Assembly (NCBI RefSeq): GCF_030373185.1
Contig: NZ_JAUCZH010000007.1
Coordinates: 248,001-312,000 of the forward strand
Direction of reading: 5' to 3'
From: Tabrizicola sp.
GTDB lineage: Bacteria > Pseudomonadota > Alphaproteobacteria > Rhodobacterales > Rhodobacteraceae
Length of the DNA: 64,000 bases
Made by a program: the position numbers and the translations under genes
Notes under the pieces: model-generated
Database searches by the model: none
What the model was told of the DNA's origin: nothing
The model's input: only the letters and a program-made list of their open reading frames with translations
In this document: in pieces, positions 17,636 through 27,357 of the stretch
How positions within the stretch are numbered: position 1 is the first letter of the stretch
How the letters are laid out: every line of letters begins with the position of its first letter

Positions 17636-17679
17636 TTTCCCGGCTGACAAGCAAAAACCCCGCCCCTACTGTCGGCGGC

Positions 17680-18369
17680 ATGGATTTCCCACTTGGCCCC
17701 CTCGCCCCTCTGGATGCCATGGCGCTTGGCGTTTTGTTGACCCTTTGGCTTCTGTCAGGCTGGCTCATCGAGCACCCGCCGCAAGGACATCTGTCGGTGT
17801 CGCACCTCATGCAGGACTACCGGCGCGACTGGATGCGCACTTTCGTGACCCGGCAGCCGCGCATTTTCGACGCCACCCTGATCGACAGCCTGCGCCAAAG
17901 CACCGCCTTCTTTGCCTCGGCCTCGATGATCGCGATCGGCGGCGGCGTTGCCCTGATCGGCAACGCCCGCACGGTGGAAACGTTGACAGCCGATCTGCCG
18001 CTTGCCAGTGGCGGTCAGGAAGTCGCACTGCACATGCTGCCGGTGATCGGCCTGCTGGGCAACGCGCTCCTCAAGTTCATCTGGGCGCACCGGTTGTTCG
18101 GCTACTGCTCCATCCTGATGGCCGCTGTCCCGAATGAGCCGACCGATCCCCTTGCCTTCCACCGCGCAGGCCAGGCGGCCGAGATCAACATATCGGCGGC
18201 GAAAAGTTTCAATCGTGGCTTGCGGTCGATCTATTTCGCTCTGGCGGCACTTGGCTGGCTGCTTGGCCCCTTGGGTCTTCTGGCGGGGGCGCTTCTGTCG
18301 ACTTCCGTCCTTCTGCGGCGCGAGTTTGCCTCGGCCTCACGCCGGGTCTTTCTTATGCGCGAGCCATAG
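17680..18369 (+). CDS. DUF599 family membrane protein
   Basis: A 229-residue protein with four hydrophobic segments (residues about 10-28, 75-97, 115-140 and 190-215) and family signatures such as HLMQDYRRDWMRTF and a central GNALLKFIWAHRLFGYC. The function of DUF599 is unknown. The ATG at 17680 is chosen because the upstream in-frame TTG would run into the glcD promoter region. The last 33 bases overlap the convergent flavoprotein gene. It is divergent from glcD, without evidence of a shared role. Confidence 0.85.
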   Translation: MDFPLGPLAPLDAMALGVLLTLWLLSGWLIEHPPQGHLSVSHLMQDYRRDWMRTFVTRQPRIFDATLIDSLRQSTAFFASASMIAIGGGVALIGNARTVETLTADLPLASGGQEVALHMLPVIGLLGNALLKFIWAHRLFGYCSILMAAVPNEPTDPLAFHRAGQAAEINISAAKSFNRGLRSIYFALAALGWLLGPLGLLAGALLSTSVLLRREFASASRRVFLMREP

Positions 18370-19587
18370 CGCCACCTTGCCCGCCACCGCATCTCCCGAC
18401 AGCCGCGCACCCGCAGCGGTCTGCTTCAGTCCAGCGGCCAAAGCTTCGCCTGCAAACCAGATCCTTTCGCCAATCGGTTCGCCAAGCACCTCGCGCGCAT
18501 GCGCCTTGCCGGGCCGCGCCGCCGCATAGGCCCCGCGGACATAGCGCTCCGCCCCCCAGTTGGTCATGGTTCCGTGAGTAACAGAGCGACGCAGGTCCGA
18601 GCCAAAGACATCCACAAGCCGGTCAGTCACGAAATCCACCGCTGCCGCCGGACCCGCTGCTTCCATTTCCCAGGCGAAATCGCCGCCGACAAAACCGACC
18701 ATAAGGTCGAGGTCGAAGGGAAAGGCCAGAAAATACAGATCGTGCCGCGCATGGCGTTCGATCAGGAGGTCATCGAATGGCAAGAGCCCAAGCCGGGTGC
18801 CTTGGATCTTGACCGGAATCTTGGTCAAAAGCCCCATCGGCAGATCAAAGATCGCTTCCTGGTGGCCCTGCGGCAGATCGGGCGTGAAGGCGATCTCTTC
18901 AAAGGCCAGAACGCCGGTCGACACCGTGACAATCACCGCACGCGCCCGGATCGAACCTCTGGCGGTCTCCACCTCCACCCCCGGTCCGTCCCAACGGATG
19001 CGCCGCACCGGGGTCAAGAGCTGCACTGGCACATCCGCGCCCCAACGGTGGATCAGCGCGCCGAAACCCTCCTTCGTGAAATAATTGGGATCCAGATCCG
19101 CAGCGCTGCGGAAATCCTCGACCGAGATCTCGTCATCATCCGCGCCAAAATCCATCGGGCCGGCAAAGGTGGAATTCGCCCGCAGACAGTGGCAATCGGC
19201 GATCAGGCTGGACAGCCGGTCGTCCGGCCCGTCATGCGACTCAAGACAAGCGTTCAGCGCGGCATCCGCTGCCTTGACCCGCTGCATTTCGTCAGCCGTT
19301 GCCGGCCGTTTGCCAAACCACAGGTGATCCAGCCCCATGTCATGATGATGCAGGGTCCAGCCCGCCATCTCGGCTTCGGCAAAGAAGGGGTTGCGGTCGG
19401 CGGCGTGGATCCAGGCGCAGCCGATGTCGAACGGCACTCCGAAATCCTCGGTCGTGGTCAAGGCCCGGCCGCCGATCCGGGCCATCGCCTCCAGCACCAC
19501 GAAGTTTACCCCCGCAGCCCGCAGCCGCTTTGCCGCCGCCAACCCGGCGCAGCCCGCGCCCACGATCACCACATCCACGTCCGTCAT
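18337..19587 (-). CDS. Flavin-dependent amine oxidase family protein
   Basis: The 416-residue FAD protein has an N-terminal dinucleotide-binding fold (VVIVGAGCAGLAAAKRL), the ARIGGRALT segment typical of monoamine/polyamine oxidases, and a C-terminal flavin motif region (ERIWFAGEALAAGLKQTAAGA). The start at 19587 is set by GGGGAGGA six bases upstream. It is a single gene, convergent with DUF599. Substrate could be a polyamine or other amine; some members are desaturases instead. No transporter or aldehyde dehydrogenase is adjacent. Confidence 0.85.
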   Translation of the reverse strand: MTDVDVVIVGAGCAGLAAAKRLRAAGVNFVVLEAMARIGGRALTTTEDFGVPFDIGCAWIHAADRNPFFAEAEMAGWTLHHHDMGLDHLWFGKRPATADEMQRVKAADAALNACLESHDGPDDRLSSLIADCHCLRANSTFAGPMDFGADDDEISVEDFRSAADLDPNYFTKEGFGALIHRWGADVPVQLLTPVRRIRWDGPGVEVETARGSIRARAVIVTVSTGVLAFEEIAFTPDLPQGHQEAIFDLPMGLLTKIPVKIQGTRLGLLPFDDLLIERHARHDLYFLAFPFDLDLMVGFVGGDFAWEMEAAGPAAAVDFVTDRLVDVFGSDLRRSVTHGTMTNWGAERYVRGAYAAARPGKAHAREVLGEPIGERIWFAGEALAAGLKQTAAGARLSGDAVAGKVALWLAHKKDPA

Positions 19588-19687
19588 CCGAAATCCTCCC
19601 CGCAATCAAATGCGGTCAGGATGACAACTGAGGCGATTCGGGCCAATGGTCTTGGCGATCCGCCGACACGCGCGTCTTTGCTCTTTT

Positions 19688-19727
19688 GCGAAATACTCTC
19701 CGGGGGTTTGGGGGTGGAAAACCCCCG
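19688..19727 (+). repeat. Dispersed palindromic repeat, copy B
   Basis: GCGAAATACTCTCCGGGGG followed by a hairpin GGGGGT / ACCCCC (loop GGAAA, 19710-19726). Same plan as copies A, C and D. It lies between the 3' end of the MoxR operon and the start of the amine-oxidase gene. Confidence 0.7.
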
Positions 19728-19791
19728 ATCCGCGACAGGCCCCGCAAGCCGGCATACGGCCCGAAGATCCGCAACCAGCCCAAGGCAGGGC

Positions 19792-21864
19792 TCAGGCCAC
19801 CCGCGCGCCCTTGCGGCCTTCGATCAGCCAGGCCGCAATCGCCAGCCCGGCGGCAATCAGCAGCCAGACCCATGCGGGCAAGAGCGTTGTCACATTCACA
19901 TCCGCCGTCAGATAAGCCTCACGCGGGGTGACCCCGATCCAGCCGCGCCCCACTGCCGGGCGTCCTTCGGCCACCGCCCGAATATCGGGAAACCCGTCTT
20001 CCAGCCGCGTGACTCCGCCAAGAACCGCCGTCGCCATCGGTGCCAGCACCTCGCCCGAGGCGATCGTTTCCACGAACTCGCGCGGGGCGGCGGGGCCGAC
20101 AGCGATCACCCGCGTCAGGTCACCCTGTTCCAGCCGGAAAAGCCCCAGTAGCGGCGCTTGCCAGACCACCTCATACCAACCCGGACCGGCCTCGAGCATT
20201 TCCAGCACCACCTGCGACCCGTCCGGCCCGGTGATCGTCACCGGCCCCGGCGCTTCTTCGGCCAGAGATCTGCGGGTGATCGTCACCGCTTGGCCGCGCA
20301 GGGTGGCGGTCAGGGTTTCTTCCTCCAGTTCCGGCTCTTTCAGCATCCAGTGCGCCAGACGGCGCAGAAGCTCCAATTGCGGCCCGCCGCCTTCATACCC
20401 CCGGCCCCAAAGCCACGCGTGGTCCGAGGCAAGCACTGCGATCCGGCCCTGATCCACCCGGTCCAGCACCAGAAGCGGGCGGTCGTCCGGACCGGTCATC
20501 AGAAGCTGCCCGCCGGTCTGCACGACCTCGACCAGCCGGAACCAGCGGCCCCAGCCCCCCTCGGGCGCGCCGTCTTCCAGACCTTCGGTGACCGGATGGC
20601 GGCGACCAAGGTCGGTCAGCGTCGGACGGTAGCCCTGTTCGACCACCTGTGCCGTAGGCGCGACCGGCAGAATCTCTGACAAGGGCGAGCGGTAAAGACT
20701 GTCCACCGCACCGTATTCCGGCCCCGCCGCCACCAGGACCGTGCCACCACCTCGGACGTAGTTCACCACGTTCTCGATATAGGACATCGGCAGGATGCCC
20801 CGCATCCGATAGCGGTCAAATACGATCAGGTCGAATTCGTCGATCTTCTCGATGAACAGCTCACGCGTCGGGAAGGCAATAAGCGACAGCTCATCCACCG
20901 GCACCCCGTCCTGCTTTTCCGGCGGACGAAGGATGGTGAAATGCACCAGATCCACGCTGGCATCCGACTTCAAGAGGTTGCGCCAGACCCGTTCGCCGGC
21001 ATGCGGTTCGCCCGATACCAGCAGCACCCGCAACCGGTCACGCACCCCGTTGATCTGGATCGCCGAGGCATTGTTGCGATCAGTCAACTCGCCCGCAACC
21101 GGGGCGACGCTGAACTGAAGCACGTTCATTCCGCCATGCGGCAGCTTGACCGGCAGATCCAGATCCTGATTGACCGGCACCCGGAAGGTCGCCGGTTCTT
21201 CGGCATCGACAGAGATTGTCAGATCGGCCTCGCCCCCGGCAAGGCCCGGCACCGCGCCAATATCCTCGATCCGCAAGGTCAGGTTGAATTCCTCGCCAAT
21301 GATGGCGAAGGCGGGCGCGTCCTTGACCACCAGCCGTCGGTCCCAGTCCGCCTCTTGCCCGGTGAGCAGCACCTGCAAGGGAGCGGGCAGGTTTGGCACC
21401 AGCCCCGGGTCATGCACTCGACCATCCGTGATCATGATTGCCCCGGCCACCCGGGCGCGGGGTTCTTCGGCCAATGCCTCGGCCAGTGCGGTCAGGGCCA
21501 GCGTGCCGGAATCATCGGTCGCGTCGCCAACCCGGTGGATGCGCAGTTCGGTATTGGGCAGGCCCGCGACCTCGGCCTCCACCGCCGCAACCGCGAGGGC
21601 CACCTGATCGGCCCGGTTGCCCAGCCCCTGAGACGCGCTTTCATCCACGACCAGAAGCACGATATCCGTCAGGGGCGTGCGTTCCTCTTCCTGCAAGGCC
21701 GGATTGGCCAGCGCCGCCAGCAGCGCTGCAAACACAAGCGCGCGCAGCCACCAGCCGCCAAGCCCTCGCCACAGCGCCAGCGCCACCAAAAGCACTGCCG
21801 CCGCAAGCAGCGAATAGATCAGCGGCCAACCGACAAGCGGGGCAAAGACGATGGACCCGGTCAT
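19792..21864 (-). CDS. Large membrane protein of the MoxR/DUF58 operon
   Basis: This 690-residue protein has N-terminal membrane segments (SLLAAAVLLVALALW, ALVFAALLAALANPAL), a vWA-like segment with DIVLLVVDESAS in which the metal-site motif is degenerate, a GATase1-like central region (FDLIVFDRYR, YVRGGGTVLVAAGPEYG), and a C-terminal membrane anchor (LPAWVWLLIAAGLAIAAWLIE). It is last gene of a four-gene operon and overlaps the one before it by 4 nt. It probably sits in the membrane and acts with the MoxR ATPase; exact function is unknown. Confidence 0.75.
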   Translation of the reverse strand: MTGSIVFAPLVGWPLIYSLLAAAVLLVALALWRGLGGWWLRALVFAALLAALANPALQEEERTPLTDIVLLVVDESASQGLGNRADQVALAVAAVEAEVAGLPNTELRIHRVGDATDDSGTLALTALAEALAEEPRARVAGAIMITDGRVHDPGLVPNLPAPLQVLLTGQEADWDRRLVVKDAPAFAIIGEEFNLTLRIEDIGAVPGLAGGEADLTISVDAEEPATFRVPVNQDLDLPVKLPHGGMNVLQFSVAPVAGELTDRNNASAIQINGVRDRLRVLLVSGEPHAGERVWRNLLKSDASVDLVHFTILRPPEKQDGVPVDELSLIAFPTRELFIEKIDEFDLIVFDRYRMRGILPMSYIENVVNYVRGGGTVLVAAGPEYGAVDSLYRSPLSEILPVAPTAQVVEQGYRPTLTDLGRRHPVTEGLEDGAPEGGWGRWFRLVEVVQTGGQLLMTGPDDRPLLVLDRVDQGRIAVLASDHAWLWGRGYEGGGPQLELLRRLAHWMLKEPELEEETLTATLRGQAVTITRRSLAEEAPGPVTITGPDGSQVVLEMLEAGPGWYEVVWQAPLLGLFRLEQGDLTRVIAVGPAAPREFVETIASGEVLAPMATAVLGGVTRLEDGFPDIRAVAEGRPAVGRGWIGVTPREAYLTADVNVTTLLPAWVWLLIAAGLAIAAWLIEGRKGARVA

Positions 21865-24650
21865 TGCCCCAGCCTTTCCAACAGCGCCGGCACATGCACC
21901 TGATCGGATTTATAGTTGCCGGTCAGCACATGCATGATCAGGTTGATCCCGAAACGGTATGAGATTTCGCGCTGGCGTTCCCCGGCAAAGCCGCGCCCGA
22001 CCGGCAGCATCGGCACCCCGAAATCATCCACCGCCCAGCCCGCGGCCCAGTCGTTGCCGCCGATCACGACCGGGGTCACCCCGTCGTTGAGGTTGCGAAA
22101 CGGCATCCCCTCGGCGGCTTCCGCCTCGGCCAGCGGGGCGGCTTCGACCCAGATGGCCCCACGCGCATGACGGCCGGGATATTCCTGCAAAAGGTAGAAG
22201 GTGCGGGTCAAGACATGGTCACCCGGCATCTGTTCCAACGGTGGGATATCAAGGCCCGAGGCGATCATCTGCAAGGTCTGGCCTTCTGGTGTAGCCCCGC
22301 CAAAGCTGGCGACATCGGCGTCGCGCGTGTCAAACAGGATCATGCCTCCGGTGCGCAGATACTGGTTCAGCTTGGCATAGGCCTCGGGCGACGGTTGCTT
22401 TTGACCGGCCGTGACCGGCCAGTAGAGAAACGGGAAGAACGCAAGTTCATCGCGTTCTATATCTACACCGATCGGCATGTCAGGTTCGATCGAGGTGCGC
22501 TGCCACAAACGGTCACCCAGTCCCATCAGCCCGGCCGAGGCCACCTCGTCCACCCGTGCATCCCCGGTCAGCACATGGGCAAGGACCACCGCTGTTGTCG
22601 CCCGAAGCGCCAGCCCGTCGTCCGACAAGGGGGCATCCTGAGCATGCGCCCCGCCCGTTGGCATCAGACCGATCGGTAGGGCCACAAGCGCCACCACCGC
22701 GGCCCCGCGGCGCAGGCCGGACAACCGTCCCGCCACCCAAAGCGCTGCCAGCACATCGGCCAGCAAAAGCGCCAGCCCACCAGTCAGGAACGCGCCCTTC
22801 AGCGCCTGCGCCTCGCGCCCCTCCAGCCCCACGACCGGGACCGAGGCGGGCCATACCGCAGCCGAAAGCCGGGTCTCTGGTGCCATCACGTTCAGCGCCA
22901 CCCGCCGATCCGCCCCGGCATAAAGCCCCGGCGGCATCGCCAGCGTCGGGCCAGCCGCAATGGCATCTGCCAAGGCCTCGCCGTCGGTGCCGGGAAGGTC
23001 ACCCGCGTCAGAAAGCTGGCCATAGGCGTCCAGCACAACCTCGGGCGACCAGACCTGACCGGCAAGATCGGCGGCCTCGGGCATCGCAGGGCGGGTGGAA
23101 ACCGCAAGACGTTCCAGCATCTGCACGAAAAGCCCCGACAAGGGCAGCGACGACCATTCGGCGTTCGCGGTTACATGGACCAGCACCACCTGACCATCGC
23201 CCACCACCTTGCGGGTCACCAAGGGGGTGCCGTCATCCAGCGCGGCAATCGTGCGGCTGGCAAGGTCCGGGTCCGGCTGGGCCAATACCTGCGCACGCAC
23301 CACCACATCGCCAGGTGCCGCCAGCCCGTAGAACGGCGAGCCTTCGACGAACGGCGCCAGCGCCTTCGGCTCACCCCAACTCATCGTGCCGCCGACCGTG
23401 CGCCCACCTTCGCGCAGCCGCACCGGCAACAGCGGGTCTTCGGTGAACCGGCTGATATCGCTGGCCGCCAGCCTTGGCCCGGCAAAGCGCAGCAACAGCC
23501 CGCCCTCTTCGAGCCAGTCCAGCGTCGCATCGGTTTCCGGCTGGGTCAGCCGGGTCACATCGGCAAGGATCACGACATCGGGGTTTGCCAGCAAGACCTC
23601 GGTCAGGCTGCCCTCGATGATCTCGGCCACCGGGTCCAGAGCCTGCCGAAGATAGTGGGTCGGCGACAGCAGCTGAAGCCCTTCCTGATCCGGCCCGGCG
23701 GCAATCAGGGCGATCTTGCGGCGCTTCAGGCTATCGTCGGTCAGGCTGACCGAACCGGCCGTCCGCACCGCTTCCAGTTCAAACCGGGTGATCCGGTTGC
23801 GCAGTTCCGGCGGCACGTCCAGCACCGCCTCCGCCCGCGCCTCGCCCGTGGCGAAAGGCAAGGCAACCCTTGCCAGTTCGCGCTCGATCCCTGAAGGGTC
23901 CGGCCCGCGGGCGATCACTTCGACCGCCACCGCGTCGGCTGCGGGCATCCGGCTGGCCGACACGATCACCGCGCCATCCTGAAACCCGGCGGGATGCAGA
24001 CCCAGCACCGGGCGTGGGCTTTCGATCACACGGACCGGCCCCTTGGCCTGCAACGCCTGCAAAAGATCCTCACGCCCCGGGTGTGCCAGACCATCCGACA
24101 GCCAGACCGTCTCAAACCCGCCATCGGGCAGAACGGCCGCCCAATCCGCAAGACCTGCGGGCGCCCAAGGCAATGGTTGCAAGCCAGCCGCGCGGCCTGC
24201 CCAGGCTTCCGAGGTCTGGAACGCCACCGCTTGCGGCGCATCGGTCAGCCGGATGAGCGCAACCGCCCGGCCCTCGGCCCCGGCTTCGGCGACAAGGGCC
24301 GTGGCTTTTTCAACCCGGCGCGGCCAGTCGCGGGCGTCAGCCCATGACCCGTCGACCACCACCAGCAACGGCCCTGTTCCGCCCGCCCGTACTTCGGGGT
24401 TCAGGATCGGCCCGGCAAAACCGATGATCGCCGCCGCCACCGCCAGCATCCGCAAAAGCAAAAGCCACCACGGGGTCTTGTCCGTCTCGGCTTCCTCGTC
24501 CTTCAGGCCCAAAAGAAGCGCCACCCCCGGAAACCGCCGCCGGATCGGTGCTGGTGGCACGGCGCGCAAGAGGAACCACAGGATCGGCAAGACAATCAGC
24601 CCAAGCAAAAGCCAGGGAACGGCAAAGCCAACAGGGCCGATCATGAACAT
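21861..24650 (-). CDS. BatA-N/DUF4159 membrane protein of the MoxR operon
   Basis: 929 residues from an ATG that shares one base with the stop of the DUF58 gene (TGATG). N-terminal aerotolerance-regulator (BatA) segment with two membrane helices (PWLLLGLIVLPILWFLLRAV; LLLLRMLAVAAAIIGFAGPIL), a vWA-like region, two further helices near residues 640-690, and a C-terminal DUF4159 domain (ELAFFPFLYWP, RTGGMILFDTRDA, GRHARGAIWVE). Family role: part of MoxR/Bat membrane modules thought to mature or protect envelope or enzyme complexes. Substrate not evident here. Confidence 0.8.
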   Translation of the reverse strand: MFMIGPVGFAVPWLLLGLIVLPILWFLLRAVPPAPIRRRFPGVALLLGLKDEEAETDKTPWWLLLLRMLAVAAAIIGFAGPILNPEVRAGGTGPLLVVVDGSWADARDWPRRVEKATALVAEAGAEGRAVALIRLTDAPQAVAFQTSEAWAGRAAGLQPLPWAPAGLADWAAVLPDGGFETVWLSDGLAHPGREDLLQALQAKGPVRVIESPRPVLGLHPAGFQDGAVIVSASRMPAADAVAVEVIARGPDPSGIERELARVALPFATGEARAEAVLDVPPELRNRITRFELEAVRTAGSVSLTDDSLKRRKIALIAAGPDQEGLQLLSPTHYLRQALDPVAEIIEGSLTEVLLANPDVVILADVTRLTQPETDATLDWLEEGGLLLRFAGPRLAASDISRFTEDPLLPVRLREGGRTVGGTMSWGEPKALAPFVEGSPFYGLAAPGDVVVRAQVLAQPDPDLASRTIAALDDGTPLVTRKVVGDGQVVLVHVTANAEWSSLPLSGLFVQMLERLAVSTRPAMPEAADLAGQVWSPEVVLDAYGQLSDAGDLPGTDGEALADAIAAGPTLAMPPGLYAGADRRVALNVMAPETRLSAAVWPASVPVVGLEGREAQALKGAFLTGGLALLLADVLAALWVAGRLSGLRRGAAVVALVALPIGLMPTGGAHAQDAPLSDDGLALRATTAVVLAHVLTGDARVDEVASAGLMGLGDRLWQRTSIEPDMPIGVDIERDELAFFPFLYWPVTAGQKQPSPEAYAKLNQYLRTGGMILFDTRDADVASFGGATPEGQTLQMIASGLDIPPLEQMPGDHVLTRTFYLLQEYPGRHARGAIWVEAAPLAEAEAAEGMPFRNLNDGVTPVVIGGNDWAAGWAVDDFGVPMLPVGRGFAGERQREISYRFGINLIMHVLTGNYKSDQVHVPALLERLGQ

Positions 24651-25537
24651 CAGCGCCCCCCCTGCAACGCGGCATAGGCCCAAAGGAGCGCCGATTGCGC
24701 CGGATGCCCGGTGTGATGCGTGGTGAAATGCCAGCCGACCGCGCGGGCCAGCCCCGCAAGCCGGTCCTTCCGTTCTGCAAGCCGCGCCAGATAACGGTCG
24801 CGCAGGTCGCCCGCCCGCTGCGTTTCATGGCGCATCGTGCCGCCCATCGATTCAAAGATCGTGCGCCCGTCAAAGGGAAATTCTTCTTCGGCAGGGTCAA
24901 GGATCTGGATCAGGACGCCCTTCACCCCGCGGTCTGACGCGCGGGCCAGACCGGCCTCGACCGTCGTCAGATCACCAAGGAAATCCGACAGGAACACCGC
25001 CCGGCCATGGCTGACCATGCCCTCGGTTTCCGGCGCGCCGTATTCGTCGCCGGCTTCCTCGCCCGCTAACCTTGCGGCCAGCCGCAACATCTGCGTACGC
25101 CCCGCGCGCGGCGCGGCCATGCCCGCGAGACCCACCCGTTCACCACCGCGCAGCAACAGCACCGCCAGCGCCAGCGCCAGCAGTTTCGCCCGGTCTGATT
25201 TCGGCGCGCGCCCCTTGTCGCCGGTAAAGGTCATCGATTTCGCCGGATCGACCCAAAGCGTCACCGATTGCGCCGCCTGCCATTCCCGCTCGCGCACGAA
25301 ATGGGCATCCGACCGCGCCGACCGCCGCCAATCGACCATCCGGGCGCTATCGCCCTGATGTGCGGGGCGGTATTGCCAGAACTCGTCGCCCAAGCCCGCC
25401 CGCCTGCGTCCGTGTTCGCCCAGCATCACTGTGGCCGCCAGCATTTCGGCCTCAGCCAAAAGCGGGGGCAATGTCTGGCCAAGCGCCTCGGCCCTTGCCC
25501 GAAGGTCGGCGTTCAAGGATGCCGGGGCTGCACTCAC
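24650..25537 (-). CDS. DUF58 domain protein
   Basis: A 295-residue soluble protein with the DUF58 signature (FWQYRPAHQGDSARMVDWRRSARSD) and a vWA-like fold with TLWVDPAKSMTF in the metal-site position, where DxSxS is replaced by DPAKS. DUF58 proteins are partners of MoxR ATPases. The start overlaps the MoxR stop by 4 nt; the stop shares one base with the next gene. The order MoxR-DUF58-BatA/DUF4159-large membrane protein is a standard alphaproteobacterial arrangement. Confidence 0.9.
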   Translation of the reverse strand: MSAAPASLNADLRARAEALGQTLPPLLAEAEMLAATVMLGEHGRRRAGLGDEFWQYRPAHQGDSARMVDWRRSARSDAHFVREREWQAAQSVTLWVDPAKSMTFTGDKGRAPKSDRAKLLALALAVLLLRGGERVGLAGMAAPRAGRTQMLRLAARLAGEEAGDEYGAPETEGMVSHGRAVFLSDFLGDLTTVEAGLARASDRGVKGVLIQILDPAEEEFPFDGRTIFESMGGTMRHETQRAGDLRDRYLARLAERKDRLAGLARAVGWHFTTHHTGHPAQSALLWAYAALQGGR

Positions 25538-26538
25538 GCGGCGGCCTCAAGACCCAGGACGCGCCCGGTGACCCGGCTGATGATGCCTGACAGTGTCTCG
25601 CCGCGCGCCCGTGCCGCGAAAGACAGCGCCATGCGGTGAACCAGCACCGCCTGCGCCAATGCGGCCACATCCGCAACCGAAGGCGCCAAGCGCCCGTCCA
25701 GAAGTGCGCGCGCCCGCACCGTCAGCATAAGGGCCTGCGCCGCGCGTGGCCCCGGCCCCCATGACAGGCTGTCGGCCAGATCGCGGCCCTCGGCCTCGCC
25801 GGGGCGGCAGGCGCGCACGAGGTCAAGGATCGCCTCGACCACCTGTTCGCCCACCGGCATCCGCCGGATCACCGCTTGCGCATGGATCAACCCGTCGGCG
25901 GTAAACACCTGATGCGCCTCGGCTTCCTCGGCCCCGGTGGTGGCAATCAGGATGTCGCGTTCCGTGGCGCGGGTCGGATATTCCACATCGACCTGCACAA
26001 GGAACCGGTCCAGCTGCGCCTCAGGCAAAGGATAAGTGCCTTCCTGTTCGATCGGGTTCTGGGTGGCCAGCACATGAAACGGCCGCCCCAAGGGCCGATG
26101 CTGGCCCGCAATGGTGACTTCCTTTTCCTGCATCGCCTGCAACAGCGCCGATTGAGTCCGGGGGCTGGCGCGGTTGATCTCATCTGCCATCAGAAGCTGA
26201 CAGAAGATCGGCCCTTCGACAAAGCGGAAGGCACGGCTGCCGTCGGCTGAGCTTTCCAGCACTTCGGACCCAAGAATATCGGCGGGCATAAGGTCAGGCG
26301 TGAACTGGATGCGGTTCGCCTTCAACCCCATCACGGTGCCAAGCGTATCCACCAGCCGGGTCTTGCCAAGGCCCGGCAGCCCGACCAAAAGCGCATGCCC
26401 GCCGCAGAGCATGGAGGCAAGGACCAGATCCACCACCTTTTCCTGCCCGATGAAGCGGCGGTTGATCGAGGCCTTCGCCTCGGCCAAGGTCGCGCCCAGC
26501 GCCTCGATTTCCGCGACAAGCGCCTTGGTGTCGGCCAT
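25534..26538 (-). CDS. MoxR-family AAA+ ATPase
   Basis: 334 residues from the ATG at 26538, preceded by GAAGGGAG. AAA+ motifs are clear: Walker A GLPGLGKTRLV near residue 62, Walker B LLMADEINRASPRTQSALLQ near residue 125, and the sensor region HVLATQNPIEQEGTYPLPEAQ. MoxR proteins act as chaperones for metalloenzyme or envelope-complex assembly together with vWA-domain partners, here the three downstream gene products. First gene of the operon, divergent from the DUF1285 gene. Confidence 0.94.
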   Translation of the reverse strand: MADTKALVAEIEALGATLAEAKASINRRFIGQEKVVDLVLASMLCGGHALLVGLPGLGKTRLVDTLGTVMGLKANRIQFTPDLMPADILGSEVLESSADGSRAFRFVEGPIFCQLLMADEINRASPRTQSALLQAMQEKEVTIAGQHRPLGRPFHVLATQNPIEQEGTYPLPEAQLDRFLVQVDVEYPTRATERDILIATTGAEEAEAHQVFTADGLIHAQAVIRRMPVGEQVVEAILDLVRACRPGEAEGRDLADSLSWGPGPRAAQALMLTVRARALLDGRLAPSVADVAALAQAVLVHRMALSFAARARGETLSGIISRVTGRVLGLEAAA

Positions 26539-26768
26539 GCGAATGCTCCCTTCAGGCTGAGTTGCCGTCATTAGACCGAACTATGCCGCCCGGCACAAAT
26601 GGCAAAAGGCAAGTTGACACAAATCATCGTGAAACCCCCGCCACCGCCCCTTGTGCCGCCCGAATGCCTTCGAAGGCTTTTGCAAATCTTCTGGAAAAAA
26701 TCTGCTCCACGCCCCGGCCAGACATCGCGCCCTTTGCTCTCTGGCTCAAAGCCCCTTAAATAGACGCC

Positions 26769-27341
26769 ATGACGCGACCGACCGCCGACACACTCGCCGC
26801 CGCCGCCAAGGCCGCCGCCCGCAAGGGTCCGCCGCCAGTGCATCTGTGGAACCCGCCCTTCTGCGGCGATATCGACATGCGGATCGCGCGGGACGGCACA
26901 TGGTTCTATCTTGGCACCCCGATCGGCCGGGCGCCCTTGGTGAAGCTGTTCTCCGCGATCCTGAAGCGCGAGGGGGACGATTACTTTCTGGTCACCCCCG
27001 TCGAAAAGGTCGGCATCACGGTCGACGACGCCCCGCTGATTGCCACCGACTTTGAGGTTTCGGGCGAAGGCGCGGACCAGACCCTTGCCTTTACCACCAA
27101 GACCGAGGATGCAGCGACCCTTGGTCCTGACCATCCCTTGCGGGTGGAACGCGACCCGATATCGGGCGAGCCGTCACCCTATATCCTGATCCGAGCCAAC
27201 CTTTGGGCGCTGATCGACCGGAAATCCTTCTACCGGATGGTTGATCTGGGTTGCCATCACCCGCATGACGGGCAAATGTGGTTCGGGCTGTGGTCCTCGG
27301 GGCAGTTCTTCCCGATCATTCCGTCGTCAGAATTGCCCTGA
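26769..27341 (+). CDS. DUF1285 family protein
   Basis: 190 residues with the DUF1285 pattern: HLWNPPFCGDIDMRIARDGTW, a YFLVTPVEKVGI strand, and a C-terminal half with HPLRVERD. The family is small, soluble and uncharacterised. It is divergent from the MoxR operon over a 230-base region that contains a 12-base palindrome GCCTTCGAAGGC at 26666-26677; this adjacency is conserved in related bacteria as far as I know, suggesting but not proving a functional link. Confidence 0.88.
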   Translation: MTRPTADTLAAAAKAAARKGPPPVHLWNPPFCGDIDMRIARDGTWFYLGTPIGRAPLVKLFSAILKREGDDYFLVTPVEKVGITVDDAPLIATDFEVSGEGADQTLAFTTKTEDAATLGPDHPLRVERDPISGEPSPYILIRANLWALIDRKSFYRMVDLGCHHPHDGQMWFGLWSSGQFFPIIPSSELP

Positions 27342-27357
27342 AAGGCCGCCGCATTTC

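Noticed and set aside
18499-20151. A 550-codon plus-strand frame across the amine-oxidase gene and the end of the MoxR operon
   Set aside because: Composition is Arg/His/Gln/Pro-rich as in frame shadows, and both antisense genes carry clear domain motifs.
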